Of a DNA stretch of 64,000 nt, positions 1 to 7,272 are shown in pieces. Below the pieces are notes generated by a model. That model made no database searches and was not told the DNA's origin. It worked only from the letters and a program-made list of their open reading frames with translations. The position numbers were made by a program, and so were the translations under genes. The stretch is from Marinomonas aquimarina. GTDB lineage: Bacteria > Pseudomonadota > Gammaproteobacteria > Pseudomonadales > Marinomonadaceae. Within the stretch, counting starts at the first letter, position 1. Each line of letters opens with the position of its first letter. The stretch is from assembly GCF_900089755.1 (NCBI RefSeq), contig NZ_FLOC01000018.1, forward strand, positions 1-64,000, read 5' to 3'.

Positions 1-49
1 CGCCAACTCTTTCTAGTTTAAGAAAGTAGGTTGTAAAACTTAGTGTTAT

Positions 50-124
50 GCGGGAATAGCTCAGTGGTAGAGCACAACCTTGCCAAGGTTGGGGTCGCGA
101 GTTCGAGCCTCGTTTCCCGCTCCA
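50..124 (+). tRNA. tRNA-Gly (GCC)
   Basis: Cloverleaf with acceptor stem GCGGGAA/TTCCCGC, anticodon GCC at 82-84 in a seven-base loop, TTCGAGCC T-arm and encoded CCA. First of three near-identical tRNA-Gly copies. Confidence 0.97.
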
Positions 125-179
125 TTTACTCTCCTTATCAGTTGGATAGAGAAGAGTGCTTCTACGGAAGCAATGATGT

Positions 180-255
180 GTCCCATTCGTCTAGAGGCCT
201 AGGACACCGCCCTTTCACGGCGGTAACAGGGGTTCGAACCCCCTATGGGACGCCA
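180..255 (+). tRNA. tRNA-Glu (TTC)
   Basis: Acceptor stem GTCCCAT/ATGGGAC, anticodon TTC at 214-216 flanked by the CCGCC/GGCGG stem, GGTTCGAACC T-arm and encoded CCA. It follows the first tRNA-Gly in the array. Confidence 0.97.
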
Positions 256-299
256 ACTCTTTCTAGTTTAAGAAAGTAGGTTGTAAAACTTAGTGTTAT

Positions 300-374
300 G
301 CGGGAATAGCTCAGTGGTAGAGCACAACCTTGCCAAGGTTGGGGTCGCGAGTTCGAGCCTCGTTTCCCGCTCCA
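300..374 (+). tRNA. tRNA-Gly (GCC), second copy
   Basis: Same sequence as the tRNA-Gly at 50-124, including encoded CCA. The 49 bases before it repeat the 49 bases before the first copy. Confidence 0.97.
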
Positions 375-429
375 TTTCTCCTTGTGAGAAATCCTCGAAA
401 GAGGGCGCTTCTACGGAAGCACATGATGT

Positions 430-505
430 GTCCCATTCGTCTAGAGGCCTAGGACACCGCCCTTTCACGGCGGTAACAGGGGTTCGAACCCCCTATGGGA
501 CGCCA
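430..505 (+). tRNA. tRNA-Glu (TTC), second copy
   Basis: Same tRNA-Glu as at 180-255, with anticodon TTC and encoded CCA. The spacer between it and the preceding tRNA-Gly differs from that in the first Gly-Glu pair. Confidence 0.97.
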
Positions 506-538
506 ACTTAACGTAGTTGTAAAACAGCGTAACAATAT

Positions 539-613
539 GCGGGAATAGCTCAGTGGTAGAGCACAACCTTGCCAAGGTTGGGGTCGCGAGTTCGAGCCTC
601 GTTTCCCGCTCCA
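539..613 (+). tRNA. tRNA-Gly (GCC), third copy; integration target
   Basis: Intact tRNA-Gly (GCC) with encoded CCA at 611-613. It is the last tRNA before foreign DNA, and the integrase gene at 840 reads away from it. This is the arrangement known for ICEclc/PAGI-2 elements, which recombine at the 3' end of tRNA-Gly and restore the gene. Confidence 0.97.
596..613 (+). other. attachment site core at the tRNA-Gly 3' end
   Basis: ICEclc-type elements use an 18-bp core formed by the 3' end of tRNA-Gly(GCC). The equivalent 18 bases here end at the CCA. The core is inferred from the family; the partner att site lies outside the window. The two upstream tRNA-Gly copies carry the same core and are alternative targets. 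Confidence 0.7.
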
Positions 614-659
614 GATAGTGATCTACAGACTTCTACTGACGTCTGTAAGTCGTTGAAAA

Positions 660-681
660 GAGGGGCTTTGGCCCCTTTTTT
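660..681 (+). terminator. rho-independent terminator after the tRNA array
   Basis: Stem AGGGGC (661-666), loop TTTG, stem GCCCCT (671-676), then a T run to 681. A further inverted repeat ACAGAC/GTCTGT lies just upstream (625-646). It probably stops tRNA readthrough into the integrase gene. Confidence 0.8.
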
Positions 682-809
682 CATTCCAGCGAGCGCCACG
701 GAAATCCACCCACAGCTACCGTTTTTGAGTGACCAATTGAGGCACAAGAATACGGTTGGGACGGCTACCGGATAGTTGCTGGGGCTGAGCGGGAACCATG
801 ACGAGCATT

Positions 810-835
810 AGGCCTAAGTCATAACTTAGGAGCCT
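810..835 (+). promoter_or_regulatory. hairpin covering the integrase ribosome binding site
   Basis: CCTAAGT (813-819), a 4-base loop and ACTTAGG (824-830) form a perfect 7-bp stem. An alternative pairing extends it with AGGC (810-813) and GCCT (832-835). The only good Shine-Dalgarno sequence for the integrase, AGGAG at 828-832, lies in the 3' arm. It may sequester the ribosome site or be a protein operator. Confidence 0.55.
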
Positions 836-839
836 CGAA

Positions 840-2783
840 ATGGCACTCTCTGATCTGACAGTCCGGCAGGCAAGAACCACCGGCAAGCGCTACACCCTCT
901 CCGATAACGACTGCCTGGGCCTGATGGTCTCTGCCGCAGGCGGCAAGTCGTGGATCTTCCGATACTACTGGCTGGGCAAGCAAAAGCGCATGTCCCTGGG
1001 TGGCTATCCCGCCCTCAGTCTGCGCGAGGCCCGCGCCGAGCGGGACAAGGCTCAGGTTCTGCTCGCCAAGGGCATTGATCCCCAAATCGAACGCGACCAG
1101 CGCCGGCACGCGGCCAAGCTGGCGGGCGAATACACCTTCAAGAACGTCTTCGATGCTTGGGTCGAGCATCGCCGCAAGGAACTCAAGGAAGGCCGTCAGA
1201 GCACGCTTTCGCAGATCCTGCGCATCTTCAACAAGGACGTGCTGCCTACCCTGGGGAAGATGTCGATCTACGACATTCGACGGCCCCAGCTCGTGGGCGT
1301 CGTGGCGGCGATCGAGAAACGCAAGGCGTTCACCACCGCCGAGAAGGTCCGCACCTGGTTCAACCAGATGTTCCGCTATGCCCTGGTCATCGCCGAAGGG
1401 CTGGAAGTCAATCCGGCCGCGGACCTGGACGTGGTGGCCGAGCCCAAGCCCCCGGTGGCCCACAACCCCTATCTGCACCTGCCCGAGCTGCCCGAGTTCC
1501 TTCAGAAGCTCCGGCGCTACAACCCCCGGGGCTGGCAGACCCAGCTTGGCGTCCGGCTGCTGTTCCTGACGGGGGTGCGCACGGGCGAGTTGCGCCTGGC
1601 CGAGCCTGAGCAATTCGACCTCGACCGCGGCTTGTGGATCATCCCGCCGCAGGTCGTCAAGCAACTCCAGGACGAAATGCGCAAGGCCGGCAAGCGGCCG
1701 CAGGACGTGCCGCCCTACATCGTGCCCCTGTCCCTGCAGGCCATCGAGATCGTGCGCTATCTCCTGGGCGTGATGCGTCCAGCGCAGAAGTACCTGCTGT
1801 CGCATCGCAGCGAACTCAAGAAGCGCATCAGCGAGAACACCCTCAACAAGGCCGTGCAGCTCATGGGCTACGAGGGGCGCCTGACCGGCCACGGCATCCG
1901 CGGCACCATCTCGACCGCGCTCAACGAGATCGGATACCCGAAGATTTGGGTGGACGCTCAGCTTTCGCACTCCGACCCCAACAAGGTGAGTTCGGCCTAC
2001 AACCACGCCAAGTACGTGGAGCCTCGGCGTCGCATGATGCAGGACTGGGCAGACCGTCTTGACCTGCTCGAACAGGGTGAAGTCGAAGCCGCGAGCGCGC
2101 ATCTGACCATCCGTATCGACGGGGTGCCGGCAATGGCGGAAGTGGAGGAAGTGGTGGGCGCGGTCTCCACGACTGCTGAGCCTGTTGTCCCCGGCGTGCC
2201 GCCCGTGGTGGCCACGCCTATCGTCGTGACCCCCAACAGCGGCGGAATCATGTTCCAGCGGCTGTCGCAGGTGCCGCCGCCTCCGGTGCATGCCCCGGAG
2301 CCGGAAGTCTCCGCGATCCAGCGCGAGCGCGAGGAAATGCTGGCCATCTACGAGTCGCCGAACAATCTGCCGGTCCCGCTGTTCGGCAAGCTGGCCGGGA
2401 AGTCCAAGGACCAGATCAACCGCGAGCTGAAGGCGGGCAAGCTGCTGTCGATCAGCCTGGGCAACCGGGGGCAGCGGGTTCCCGACTGGCAACTGGTGCC
2501 GCTCAAGCACAAGCTGGCCCAAGTGCTCATGAACCAATGCCCGCACGCCGATTCGTGGGACCTGTACCGCATGCTGACCCAGCCTCACCCCGACCTGGGT
2601 GATCGTGCGGCCATTGATGCGGTCACGCCAACGAACGTGCCCGCAATCATCCGGGTTCTCATGGGCGACTACCAGCACCATGCGGATGTGCCCGAGGCCG
2701 TTGCCCCGCGGCCCATCCCCGAGGACGTGCGGCAGAGCGTCCGCCGACTGGTGGACAGCGCAGCGGTGCTTGAAGGGGTCTAG
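840..2783 (+). CDS. tyrosine integrase, IntB13/P4 type, with antitoxin-like C-terminal extension
   Basis: Site-specific recombinase expected to excise and integrate the element at tRNA-Gly. An N-terminal arm-binding domain (DUF4102 type) and a core-binding region precede the catalytic domain. Visible catalytic residues are Arg247 (GVRTGEL), His351 and Arg354 (HGIR), His377 (LSH) and nucleophile Tyr387 (AYNH). At 647 residues it is about 200 longer than P4-type integrases but close to IntB13. The extension, residues about 490-610, aligns with the antitoxin encoded at 45128-45754 (shared GQ.VPDWQL-like core and a W.LYR.L...LG.R motif). The start follows AGGAG with a 7-base gap. A tandem 10-bp repeat (2777-2796) overlaps the stop. 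Confidence 0.95.
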   Translation: MALSDLTVRQARTTGKRYTLSDNDCLGLMVSAAGGKSWIFRYYWLGKQKRMSLGGYPALSLREARAERDKAQVLLAKGIDPQIERDQRRHAAKLAGEYTFKNVFDAWVEHRRKELKEGRQSTLSQILRIFNKDVLPTLGKMSIYDIRRPQLVGVVAAIEKRKAFTTAEKVRTWFNQMFRYALVIAEGLEVNPAADLDVVAEPKPPVAHNPYLHLPELPEFLQKLRRYNPRGWQTQLGVRLLFLTGVRTGELRLAEPEQFDLDRGLWIIPPQVVKQLQDEMRKAGKRPQDVPPYIVPLSLQAIEIVRYLLGVMRPAQKYLLSHRSELKKRISENTLNKAVQLMGYEGRLTGHGIRGTISTALNEIGYPKIWVDAQLSHSDPNKVSSAYNHAKYVEPRRRMMQDWADRLDLLEQGEVEAASAHLTIRIDGVPAMAEVEEVVGAVSTTAEPVVPGVPPVVATPIVVTPNSGGIMFQRLSQVPPPPVHAPEPEVSAIQREREEMLAIYESPNNLPVPLFGKLAGKSKDQINRELKAGKLLSISLGNRGQRVPDWQLVPLKHKLAQVLMNQCPHADSWDLYRMLTQPHPDLGDRAAIDAVTPTNVPAIIRVLMGDYQHHADVPEAVAPRPIPEDVRQSVRRLVDSAAVLEGV

Positions 2784-2811
2784 TCCGGTCTAGTCCCATG
2801 CTGCAACCTAT

Positions 2812-2835
2812 GGCCGGGATGAGACGGCTCCGGCC
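2812..2835. terminator. possible terminator between convergent genes
   Basis: Inverted repeat GGCCGG/CCGGCC with 12 bases between the arms, placed between the 3' ends of the integrase and the leftward LysR-like gene. There is no T run, so this is weak. Confidence 0.3.
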
Positions 2836-2849
2836 TATAGGAGTGCCTG

Positions 2850-3491
2850 CTACAGGGCGCCTGCCTCGGCGATCTGCAGCGCCCTGCGCTCGAAACGCTT
2901 GGCAGCAGAATCTGCTTGCGCGTGGGGCCGTTGGAGGTACGTCACGATCTCATAGGGGCCATCGGCGAGCGGTCGCATGCTTACCCCCCATTGATGGGCA
3001 CGCTCGATGCGCGATTGCGCGCATACGCCGATGCCGTAGCCGGCTGAAACCCACAGCGCCATCATCTCGAATGAAGTTGCAGGCAGGATGTTCTCTTGGT
3101 CCACTGGCATCAGGGAGGCCAACCTCTCGTCCAGCAAGGGACAAGCCTCCGCCTGCCAGCGATAGATTGGATAGTCCTGAAGATCGGAGATGGTGAGCTT
3201 CGCCTGATCAACCAAACGGAACCGCGGTGGTATCGCGACGGCCATGCTTTCGCACCACAGCCTCCGGCTACTCGTCAGGTGATCCCCCGCACTGCTAAGA
3301 GATAGCCCCGCGTCGTAGCGGCCCTCATGCAGGCCCGTTACCAGCTCTTGATCCGAAACTTCACGCACGGCGATCGCGACACCCGGCTCGTGCGCTCGCT
3401 GCAGTGCAAGCAGCGCCGACAGCCGTGAAGACGGCACACCTGGCGCTATGGCGAGTGTGAAATTCGGGGACGGTCTGATGGCGTTGTGCAT
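2850..3491 (-). CDS. orphan LysR-type effector-binding domain
   Basis: About 213 residues that match only the periplasmic-binding-protein-like effector domain of LysR regulators. The winged-helix DNA-binding domain (about 90 residues) is absent. It resembles the effector domain of the LysR gene at 3916-4809: both have an SRLSALLAL/PRLSALLAL-like opening, a GYGIG motif and ITYLxRP near the end. The ATG at 3491 is preferred over an upstream TTG. It is divergent from the Xre gene at 3581, with a palindrome between them. It could be a truncated regulator or a ligand-sensing partner of the Xre protein; the open frame over its whole length argues against random decay. Confidence 0.6.
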   Translation of the reverse strand: MHNAIRPSPNFTLAIAPGVPSSRLSALLALQRAHEPGVAIAVREVSDQELVTGLHEGRYDAGLSLSSAGDHLTSSRRLWCESMAVAIPPRFRLVDQAKLTISDLQDYPIYRWQAEACPLLDERLASLMPVDQENILPATSFEMMALWVSAGYGIGVCAQSRIERAHQWGVSMRPLADGPYEIVTYLQRPHAQADSAAKRFERRALQIAEAGAL

Positions 3492-3549
3492 GGATGCCCC
3501 CAAGAGGCAACGGGATCGAAAAGAGCAGCCGACATCATACTCAAGAGAT

Positions 3550-3570
3550 ATCTTTAACGTGGTTAAAGAT
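3550..3570. promoter_or_regulatory. 21-bp palindromic operator between divergent regulators
   Basis: ATCTTTAAC, three bases, GTTAAAGAT: a perfect inverted repeat with 9-bp arms between the divergent starts at 3491 and 3581. Size and position fit the operator of an Xre or LysR dimer. Confidence 0.7.
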
Positions 3571-3580
3571 CAGTGATTCC

Positions 3581-3889
3581 ATGACGCTTCTGCGAATGCA
3601 GAAGCGCACTATTCGGCCTGGACGGCCCGCCGGAGTAACCACCTATGAGTCCGCACCGGCGTTGGCGTTCGGGCAAGCGGTGCGAGCCGCTCGCCTGGCT
3701 CAGGGGATTGCTCAGGATGAGTTCGCGGGCTTGGCGGGGATCGCGCGCTCGCACATGGGCAAGATTGAGCGCGGCGAGCACATGCCGACACTCGCTCTCA
3801 TTCTAAAAATTTCCCTGGCTCTCAAGATCAGCTCGGCCGAACTGATGACGGCCACGGAGCGCAACCTCTACCTTCAGGGCGATGCGTGA
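3581..3889 (+). CDS. Xre-family HTH regulator
   Basis: Small DNA-binding protein of about 102 residues. The helix-turn-helix occupies roughly residues 22-80: FGQAVRAARLAQGIAQDEFA, then GIARSHMGKIERGEHMPT, the classic Cro/C1 pattern. The ATG at 3581 is chosen because the domain starts soon after it; an in-frame ATG at 3596 is an alternative. It begins 11 bases after the 21-bp palindrome, so autoregulation and control of the divergent LysR-like gene are likely. It ends convergently with the LysR gene at 3916. Its target is not evident, but its place beside the integrase suggests control of the element. Confidence 0.8.
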   Translation: MTLLRMQKRTIRPGRPAGVTTYESAPALAFGQAVRAARLAQGIAQDEFAGLAGIARSHMGKIERGEHMPTLALILKISLALKISSAELMTATERNLYLQGDA

Positions 3890-3915
3890 CGCCGGATGTG
3901 GCGCAGGCGTCGTAG

Positions 3916-4809
3916 CTAATCGCTCTTTGGCGAACGCAAACGCTCGATGAAGCGCTCTACGGGTGCGGATAGTCCGCTACCGCCTTCGGGCCGAAGCAGG
4001 TAGGTGATGATGACGGCCGAATCGAGCGCCAACGGCCGGATCACCACGTCGGGACGTTGACACGCCGCGATTCGGGTCGCCGTTGCGAAGCCGATGCCGT
4101 AACCAGCTCCGACCAATGTGAGCATCATGTCCAGCGACGAGACATGCTCAACGATGGTGGACTCGCGCTCCAGGGGATGTAGCAGCCGGGTCAATTCGCG
4201 GCAGTAGCCCTCGCAAAGCTGCGGATCGCACATCACCAGCGGGTAACTCACGAGTTCACGTAGCGACACTTCCTTGTGGGCCAGCAACGGGTGCCGGATC
4301 GGCACGGTCACCACCAGCGGGTCCTGCCAGATGGGCTCCGTCACCAGTCCGTCGCCGACGTCCGCGGTGTGTGCGAAACCGATCGCGAAGTCGCCGGATC
4401 GCAGTCCCCGCAACTGTTCCGCCAGGGTGACCTCGGAGAGCCGTATTTCGATCTCCGGCTCCTCCTGGCGGCACAGGGCAAGAAGTGCAGACAGCCGCGG
4501 GTCGATGGCGCCATCGGAGATGGCGATGCGCACGCTGCCTCTTAGGCCTGCGGCGATCGCCCTGACGTTTTCTCGTGCCTGCTCCAGGTTGGTGAACAGC
4601 CTGCGAATGTCCTGAAGGAAGGTGGTGCCCGCTGGCGTCAACCGCGTTCCCCGCCGATCGCGGTCAAAGAGCAGCACCCCCAGTTCGTCTTCCAATTCCT
4701 TGATCGTGCGGGACAGCGGCGGCTGCTCGATGTGCAAGCGCTCCGCAGCACGGGTGAAATGCAGCTCTTCGGCGAGAGCCACGAAGCAGCGCAAATGACG
4801 AAGTTCCAT
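3916..4809 (-). CDS. LysR-family transcriptional regulator
   Basis: Full-length LysR protein (about 297 residues). The winged helix-turn-helix is at the N terminus (MELRHLRCFVALAEELHFTR, then LHIEQPPLSRTIKELE), followed by a linker helix and the effector domain from about residue 85. The start at 4809 is preferred to 4827 because LysR proteins typically begin within a few residues of the first helix. No adjacent intact target gene exists; the nearest neighbour upstream is the degraded hpd locus. It could regulate element genes, or be a leftover of the aromatic-catabolism segment. The ligand cannot be told from sequence. Confidence 0.85.
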   Translation of the reverse strand: MELRHLRCFVALAEELHFTRAAERLHIEQPPLSRTIKELEDELGVLLFDRDRRGTRLTPAGTTFLQDIRRLFTNLEQARENVRAIAAGLRGSVRIAISDGAIDPRLSALLALCRQEEPEIEIRLSEVTLAEQLRGLRSGDFAIGFAHTADVGDGLVTEPIWQDPLVVTVPIRHPLLAHKEVSLRELVSYPLVMCDPQLCEGYCRELTRLLHPLERESTIVEHVSSLDMMLTLVGAGYGIGFATATRIAACQRPDVVIRPLALDSAVIITYLLRPEGGSGLSAPVERFIERLRSPKSD

Positions 4810-4943
4810 GGGCACGTCCTTCAGCAATCCTGGTCATTGGGTTGGCCACGGCGCATTGCTGCCGAAGTGCGCTTAGAGGGGGCGACGTAGTGCTGGGTCC
4901 CTCTTCAGGGCGAGGAAAAAGGCCATCGGTGTATCTGAATAAG

Positions 4944-4963
4944 AATACATATGTTCATGTATT
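4944..4963. promoter_or_regulatory. inverted repeat resembling the ArsR-type operator
   Basis: AATACAT, six bases, ATGTATT, about 135 bp upstream of the LysR start. The stretch ACATATGTTCATGT matches most positions of the better operator at 23063 (ACATATCTTCATGT). Isolated from metal genes, so uncertain. Confidence 0.35.
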
Positions 4964-5129
4964 AACTCAAGTCAAGGGCGGTAGCAACTGTTTCGGAACG
5001 TGACGCCGAAGCCAACCCGCTCAATGCTTGAGCGGCTAAGGCAGTACTGACGCCAAAGTAGCGCGAGCCCACAGAGGGGCTCGCGAGATGTAGGACTGAA
5101 GGCGCTCTGCCTTCATGGAAAGGCCCAAA

Positions 5130-5705
5130 TCAGGCCGGGTTGATTTCCAACGAGCCACGGTTGATCTGGTCGCGTTCCATCGACTCGAACAAGGCACCGA
5201 AGTTTCCTTCGCCGAAGCCCTCGCGGTAGTTGCCCTTGCGCTCGATGAACTCGAAGAACACCGGGCCAAGCAGCGGCTCGGAGAATATCTGCAGCAGCAG
5301 GCGGGGCTGGCCGCCTTCGGTCGTGCCGTCGAGCAGAATGCCGCGCGCCTGCAACTCGGGTACGGGCTGGCCATGGCCGGGCAGGCGCTTTTCCAAGTTT
5401 GCGTAATAGATGTCGTTGGGGGCGGTCAGCAGCGGGATACCGGCCATCTGCACGCGGTCGAGCGCATCGAGTAGGTTGTCGCACAGCAGGGCGATGTGCT
5501 GGATGCCCTCGCCGCTGAACTGCATCAAGAATTCCTCAATCTGGCCGCCGCCCTGGCGTGCTTCCTCGTTCAGCGGGATGCGGATCAGGCCGTCCGGCGC
5601 GCTCATCGCCTTGGAGGCTAGGCCGGTGTACTCGCCGTTGATGTCGAAGTAGCGGATCTCTTGGAAGTTGAAGAACTTCGTGTAGAAGTCGGCCCAGTAC
5701 TCCGA
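5130..5705 (-). pseudogene. hpd: 4-hydroxyphenylpyruvate dioxygenase, 3' half only
   Basis: Encodes the C-terminal catalytic half of HPPD, an Fe(II) dioxygenase of tyrosine degradation. Similarity begins at [12 protein letters not shown] and runs to a normal stop. Two iron ligands are recognisable, the His of GIQHIAL and the Glu of FFEFIERKG. The N-terminal half, with its share of the fold and one iron-binding His, is missing. The open frame continues upstream to about 5795 with unrelated sequence. It abuts the 3' half of an AsnC-type gene facing the other way, so a deletion removed the divergent promoter and both 5' ends. Not expected to be functional. Confidence 0.85.
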
Positions 5706-5706
5706 C

Positions 5707-5943
5707 TCGCACAAGCGCAATCCCATGGACGTGTTCCGCGCGTCTGTCCAGAACTGGCCAGAGGTTGTGGAGTGCCATGCGCTGACCGGCGACATGGACT
5801 ATCTGCTGCGGGTGGTCGTCATGGACATGGCTCACTACTCCCGCTTCGTGCTCGACACGCTGCTCAAGCACCCCAGCGTGCAGGACTGCAAGACCAGCTT
5901 CGTGCTGGATCGCGTAAAGAGCACCACGGCCTTGCCCCTATGA
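5707..5943 (+). pseudogene. Lrp/AsnC-family regulator, C-terminal fragment
   Basis: About 75 residues matching the C-terminal ligand-binding (RAM) domain of Lrp/AsnC regulators ([41 protein letters not shown] end). The N-terminal helix-turn-helix is missing. In intact genomes such a regulator is often divergent from hpd, so this and the adjacent hpd remnant are two halves of one fossil locus. An ATG at 5725 could still start a short product, but it would lack the DNA-binding domain. Confidence 0.8.
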
Positions 5944-5982
5944 GCATTCGGCCGGTTGGTGTGGCGGGGATGCAAATAGCGA

Positions 5983-6013
5983 TTGACCTTCCAACGGTGG
6001 CAAGGAGCACACT
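5983..6013 (+). promoter_or_regulatory. CueR-type promoter of the HMA gene
   Basis: TTGACC at 5983-5988, a 19-bp spacer beginning TTCCAACGGTGG, and a weak -10 CACACT at 6008-6013. The overlong spacer and the CCTTCC...GGCAAGG dyad are the signature of MerR/CueR promoters. It ends 30 bp before the HMA start. Confidence 0.75.
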
Positions 6014-6043
6014 TCAAACACCCCAACCCGAAAGGAGTTTTCC

Positions 6044-6238
6044 ATGCAATTCCATCTCGAAGACATGACCTGCGGCGGCTGCGCCCGCACTGTGACGAAA
6101 ACGATCCAAATGATCGACCCCAACGCCAAGATCGTCACGGACCCGCCGACCCGCCGTGTCGAGGTCCAGACCTCGGCCTCGCAAGAGCAGATCGCCGCGG
6201 CCCTGAGCGAAGCTGGCTTCCCGCCGCGCGCGCAGTAA
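6044..6238 (+). CDS. CopZ-like HMA metallochaperone
   Basis: A single heavy-metal-associated domain of 64 residues, the size of a CopZ/Atx1 copper chaperone. The metal-binding motif is MTCGGCARTV near residue 8, close to the GMTCxxC consensus. AAAGGAG lies 7 bases before the ATG. It presumably carries Cu(I) in the cytoplasm to the CopA pump encoded downstream on the other strand. The CueR-type promoter immediately upstream supports copper induction. A mercury-type HMA role is possible, but no mer genes are nearby. Confidence 0.9.
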   Translation: MQFHLEDMTCGGCARTVTKTIQMIDPNAKIVTDPPTRRVEVQTSASQEQIAAALSEAGFPPRAQ

Positions 6239-6312
6239 CACCGCATCGTGGCCGGCATGCACACAGGACGGCCGATGCGAGCACGTGCGCTGCGCCGTAC
6301 CTGGCGCGGCGC

Positions 6313-7049
6313 TCAGTGCATCCCAAGGTAGGCCGACCTTGGCCACAGGGCCATCGCCACCATCATCAGGTTCTCGGTCAGGGACACGAAGCCCAGCGGC
6401 ACGTTGCTGTCCCCGCCCACGCAGGCGCACTTGAGTTCCCGGCGATCGACATAGACCGCCTTGAAAACCGACACGGCCCCGACGGTCCCGATGAACAGCG
6501 CCAACGGAATCGACACCCACATCCCCACGCCCGCGACCATCTGGACGCCTGCGATGGCCTCCGCGAACGGGTAGAAATAGGCATACCGAACCCAGCGCTT
6601 GGCCAGCAGGTCGTCGCGAAGCCGTCCACGTCCTTGAGCTTCTGCAGCGCCAGGAGGCACATGGCAAAGGCCACGAACCACTCTGCCGCCTGAATGCTCT
6701 AGACTTGGCCGAAGGCCGCCCAGCTCGCCGCCAGCGCCATTGCGGCCGCCGTGGCGAACAGCGCGATCACAGGGGTCTAGGTCACGGCGTTCTTGTCCTT
6801 CACGGACATGCCGAAGAATTTGCGTAGGTCGTCGTAGCCGCCCACGCGCCGCCCGTTTATGAAGACCTGGGGCGTGGTCTCGATGCCATGCTCCTTCTTG
6901 AACGCATCCGTCTGCTCGCGGCTTGCCAAGTGTTTGTCCTCGACCTCGTAGCCCTTGCGGTTGAGCAGATCGAGCGACTTCAGCCCGTAGGGGCAGGTAT
7001 GGCCGGGCATGACCATTCGGTAGAGCGTGGCTAGCTTGGGCGCAGACAT
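6313..7049 (-). pseudogene. glutaredoxin-MauE/DoxX fusion, broken by two amber codons and a frameshift
   Basis: Start at 7049 follows AGGAG. The first part is a glutaredoxin domain with CPYG (second Cys replaced by Gly) and a TTPQVFINGR motif. In the same frame the reading meets TAG at 6777-6779, then resumes as a MauE/DoxX-like membrane protein (PVIALFATAAAMALAAS), meets another TAG at 6699-6701, and shifts frame near 6612-6620. It ends in an intact stretch with CACVGGDSNVPLGFVSLTEN. Fused glutaredoxin-MauE proteins of about 250 residues exist in related elements. The first 90 residues could still make a free glutaredoxin-like protein, since the first TAG falls at the domain boundary. The whole membrane part cannot be translated as it stands. 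Confidence 0.8.
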
Positions 7050-7272
7050 GCAGGACTTCTCCTGTGGGACTTTCCATGGGCCGGCCGTCACGGATTTAAG
7101 GACGTTGATGACCTTTCCAGCCTAACCGACGACCGTGCAAAGGGAGTGTAGACACCTGGCTCGCGGGTTGGTCTGGCCCACGGGTTGGTTATCTGGCGGC
7201 AATGCCGTCAGTCCTCCATCTGCCAGAGCAACCCTGCCGCAGGCCGGTGCGCCTGAGGCAGCACGCAGGCTC

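Larger units (their letters stand above)
1..500 (+). repeat. 250-bp tandem duplication of the Gly-Glu tRNA unit
   Basis: Positions 1-124 recur at 251-374 and the tRNA-Glu recurs with the same 250-bp offset. Only the Gly-Glu spacer differs between copies. This is duplication of a tRNA operon unit in the host chromosome. Confidence 0.85.

Noticed and set aside
819-2681. Long open frame (620 codons) antisense to the integrase
   Set aside because: High-GC coding regions leave open shadow frames. It lacks recognisable domains and a ribosome site, while the plus-strand integrase has all catalytic residues.
6777-7049. Intact stand-alone glutaredoxin gene
   Set aside because: The MauE-like sequence continues in the same frame right after the TAG, so the ancestral gene was a fusion. 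A residual glutaredoxin product is possible and is noted under the pseudogene.
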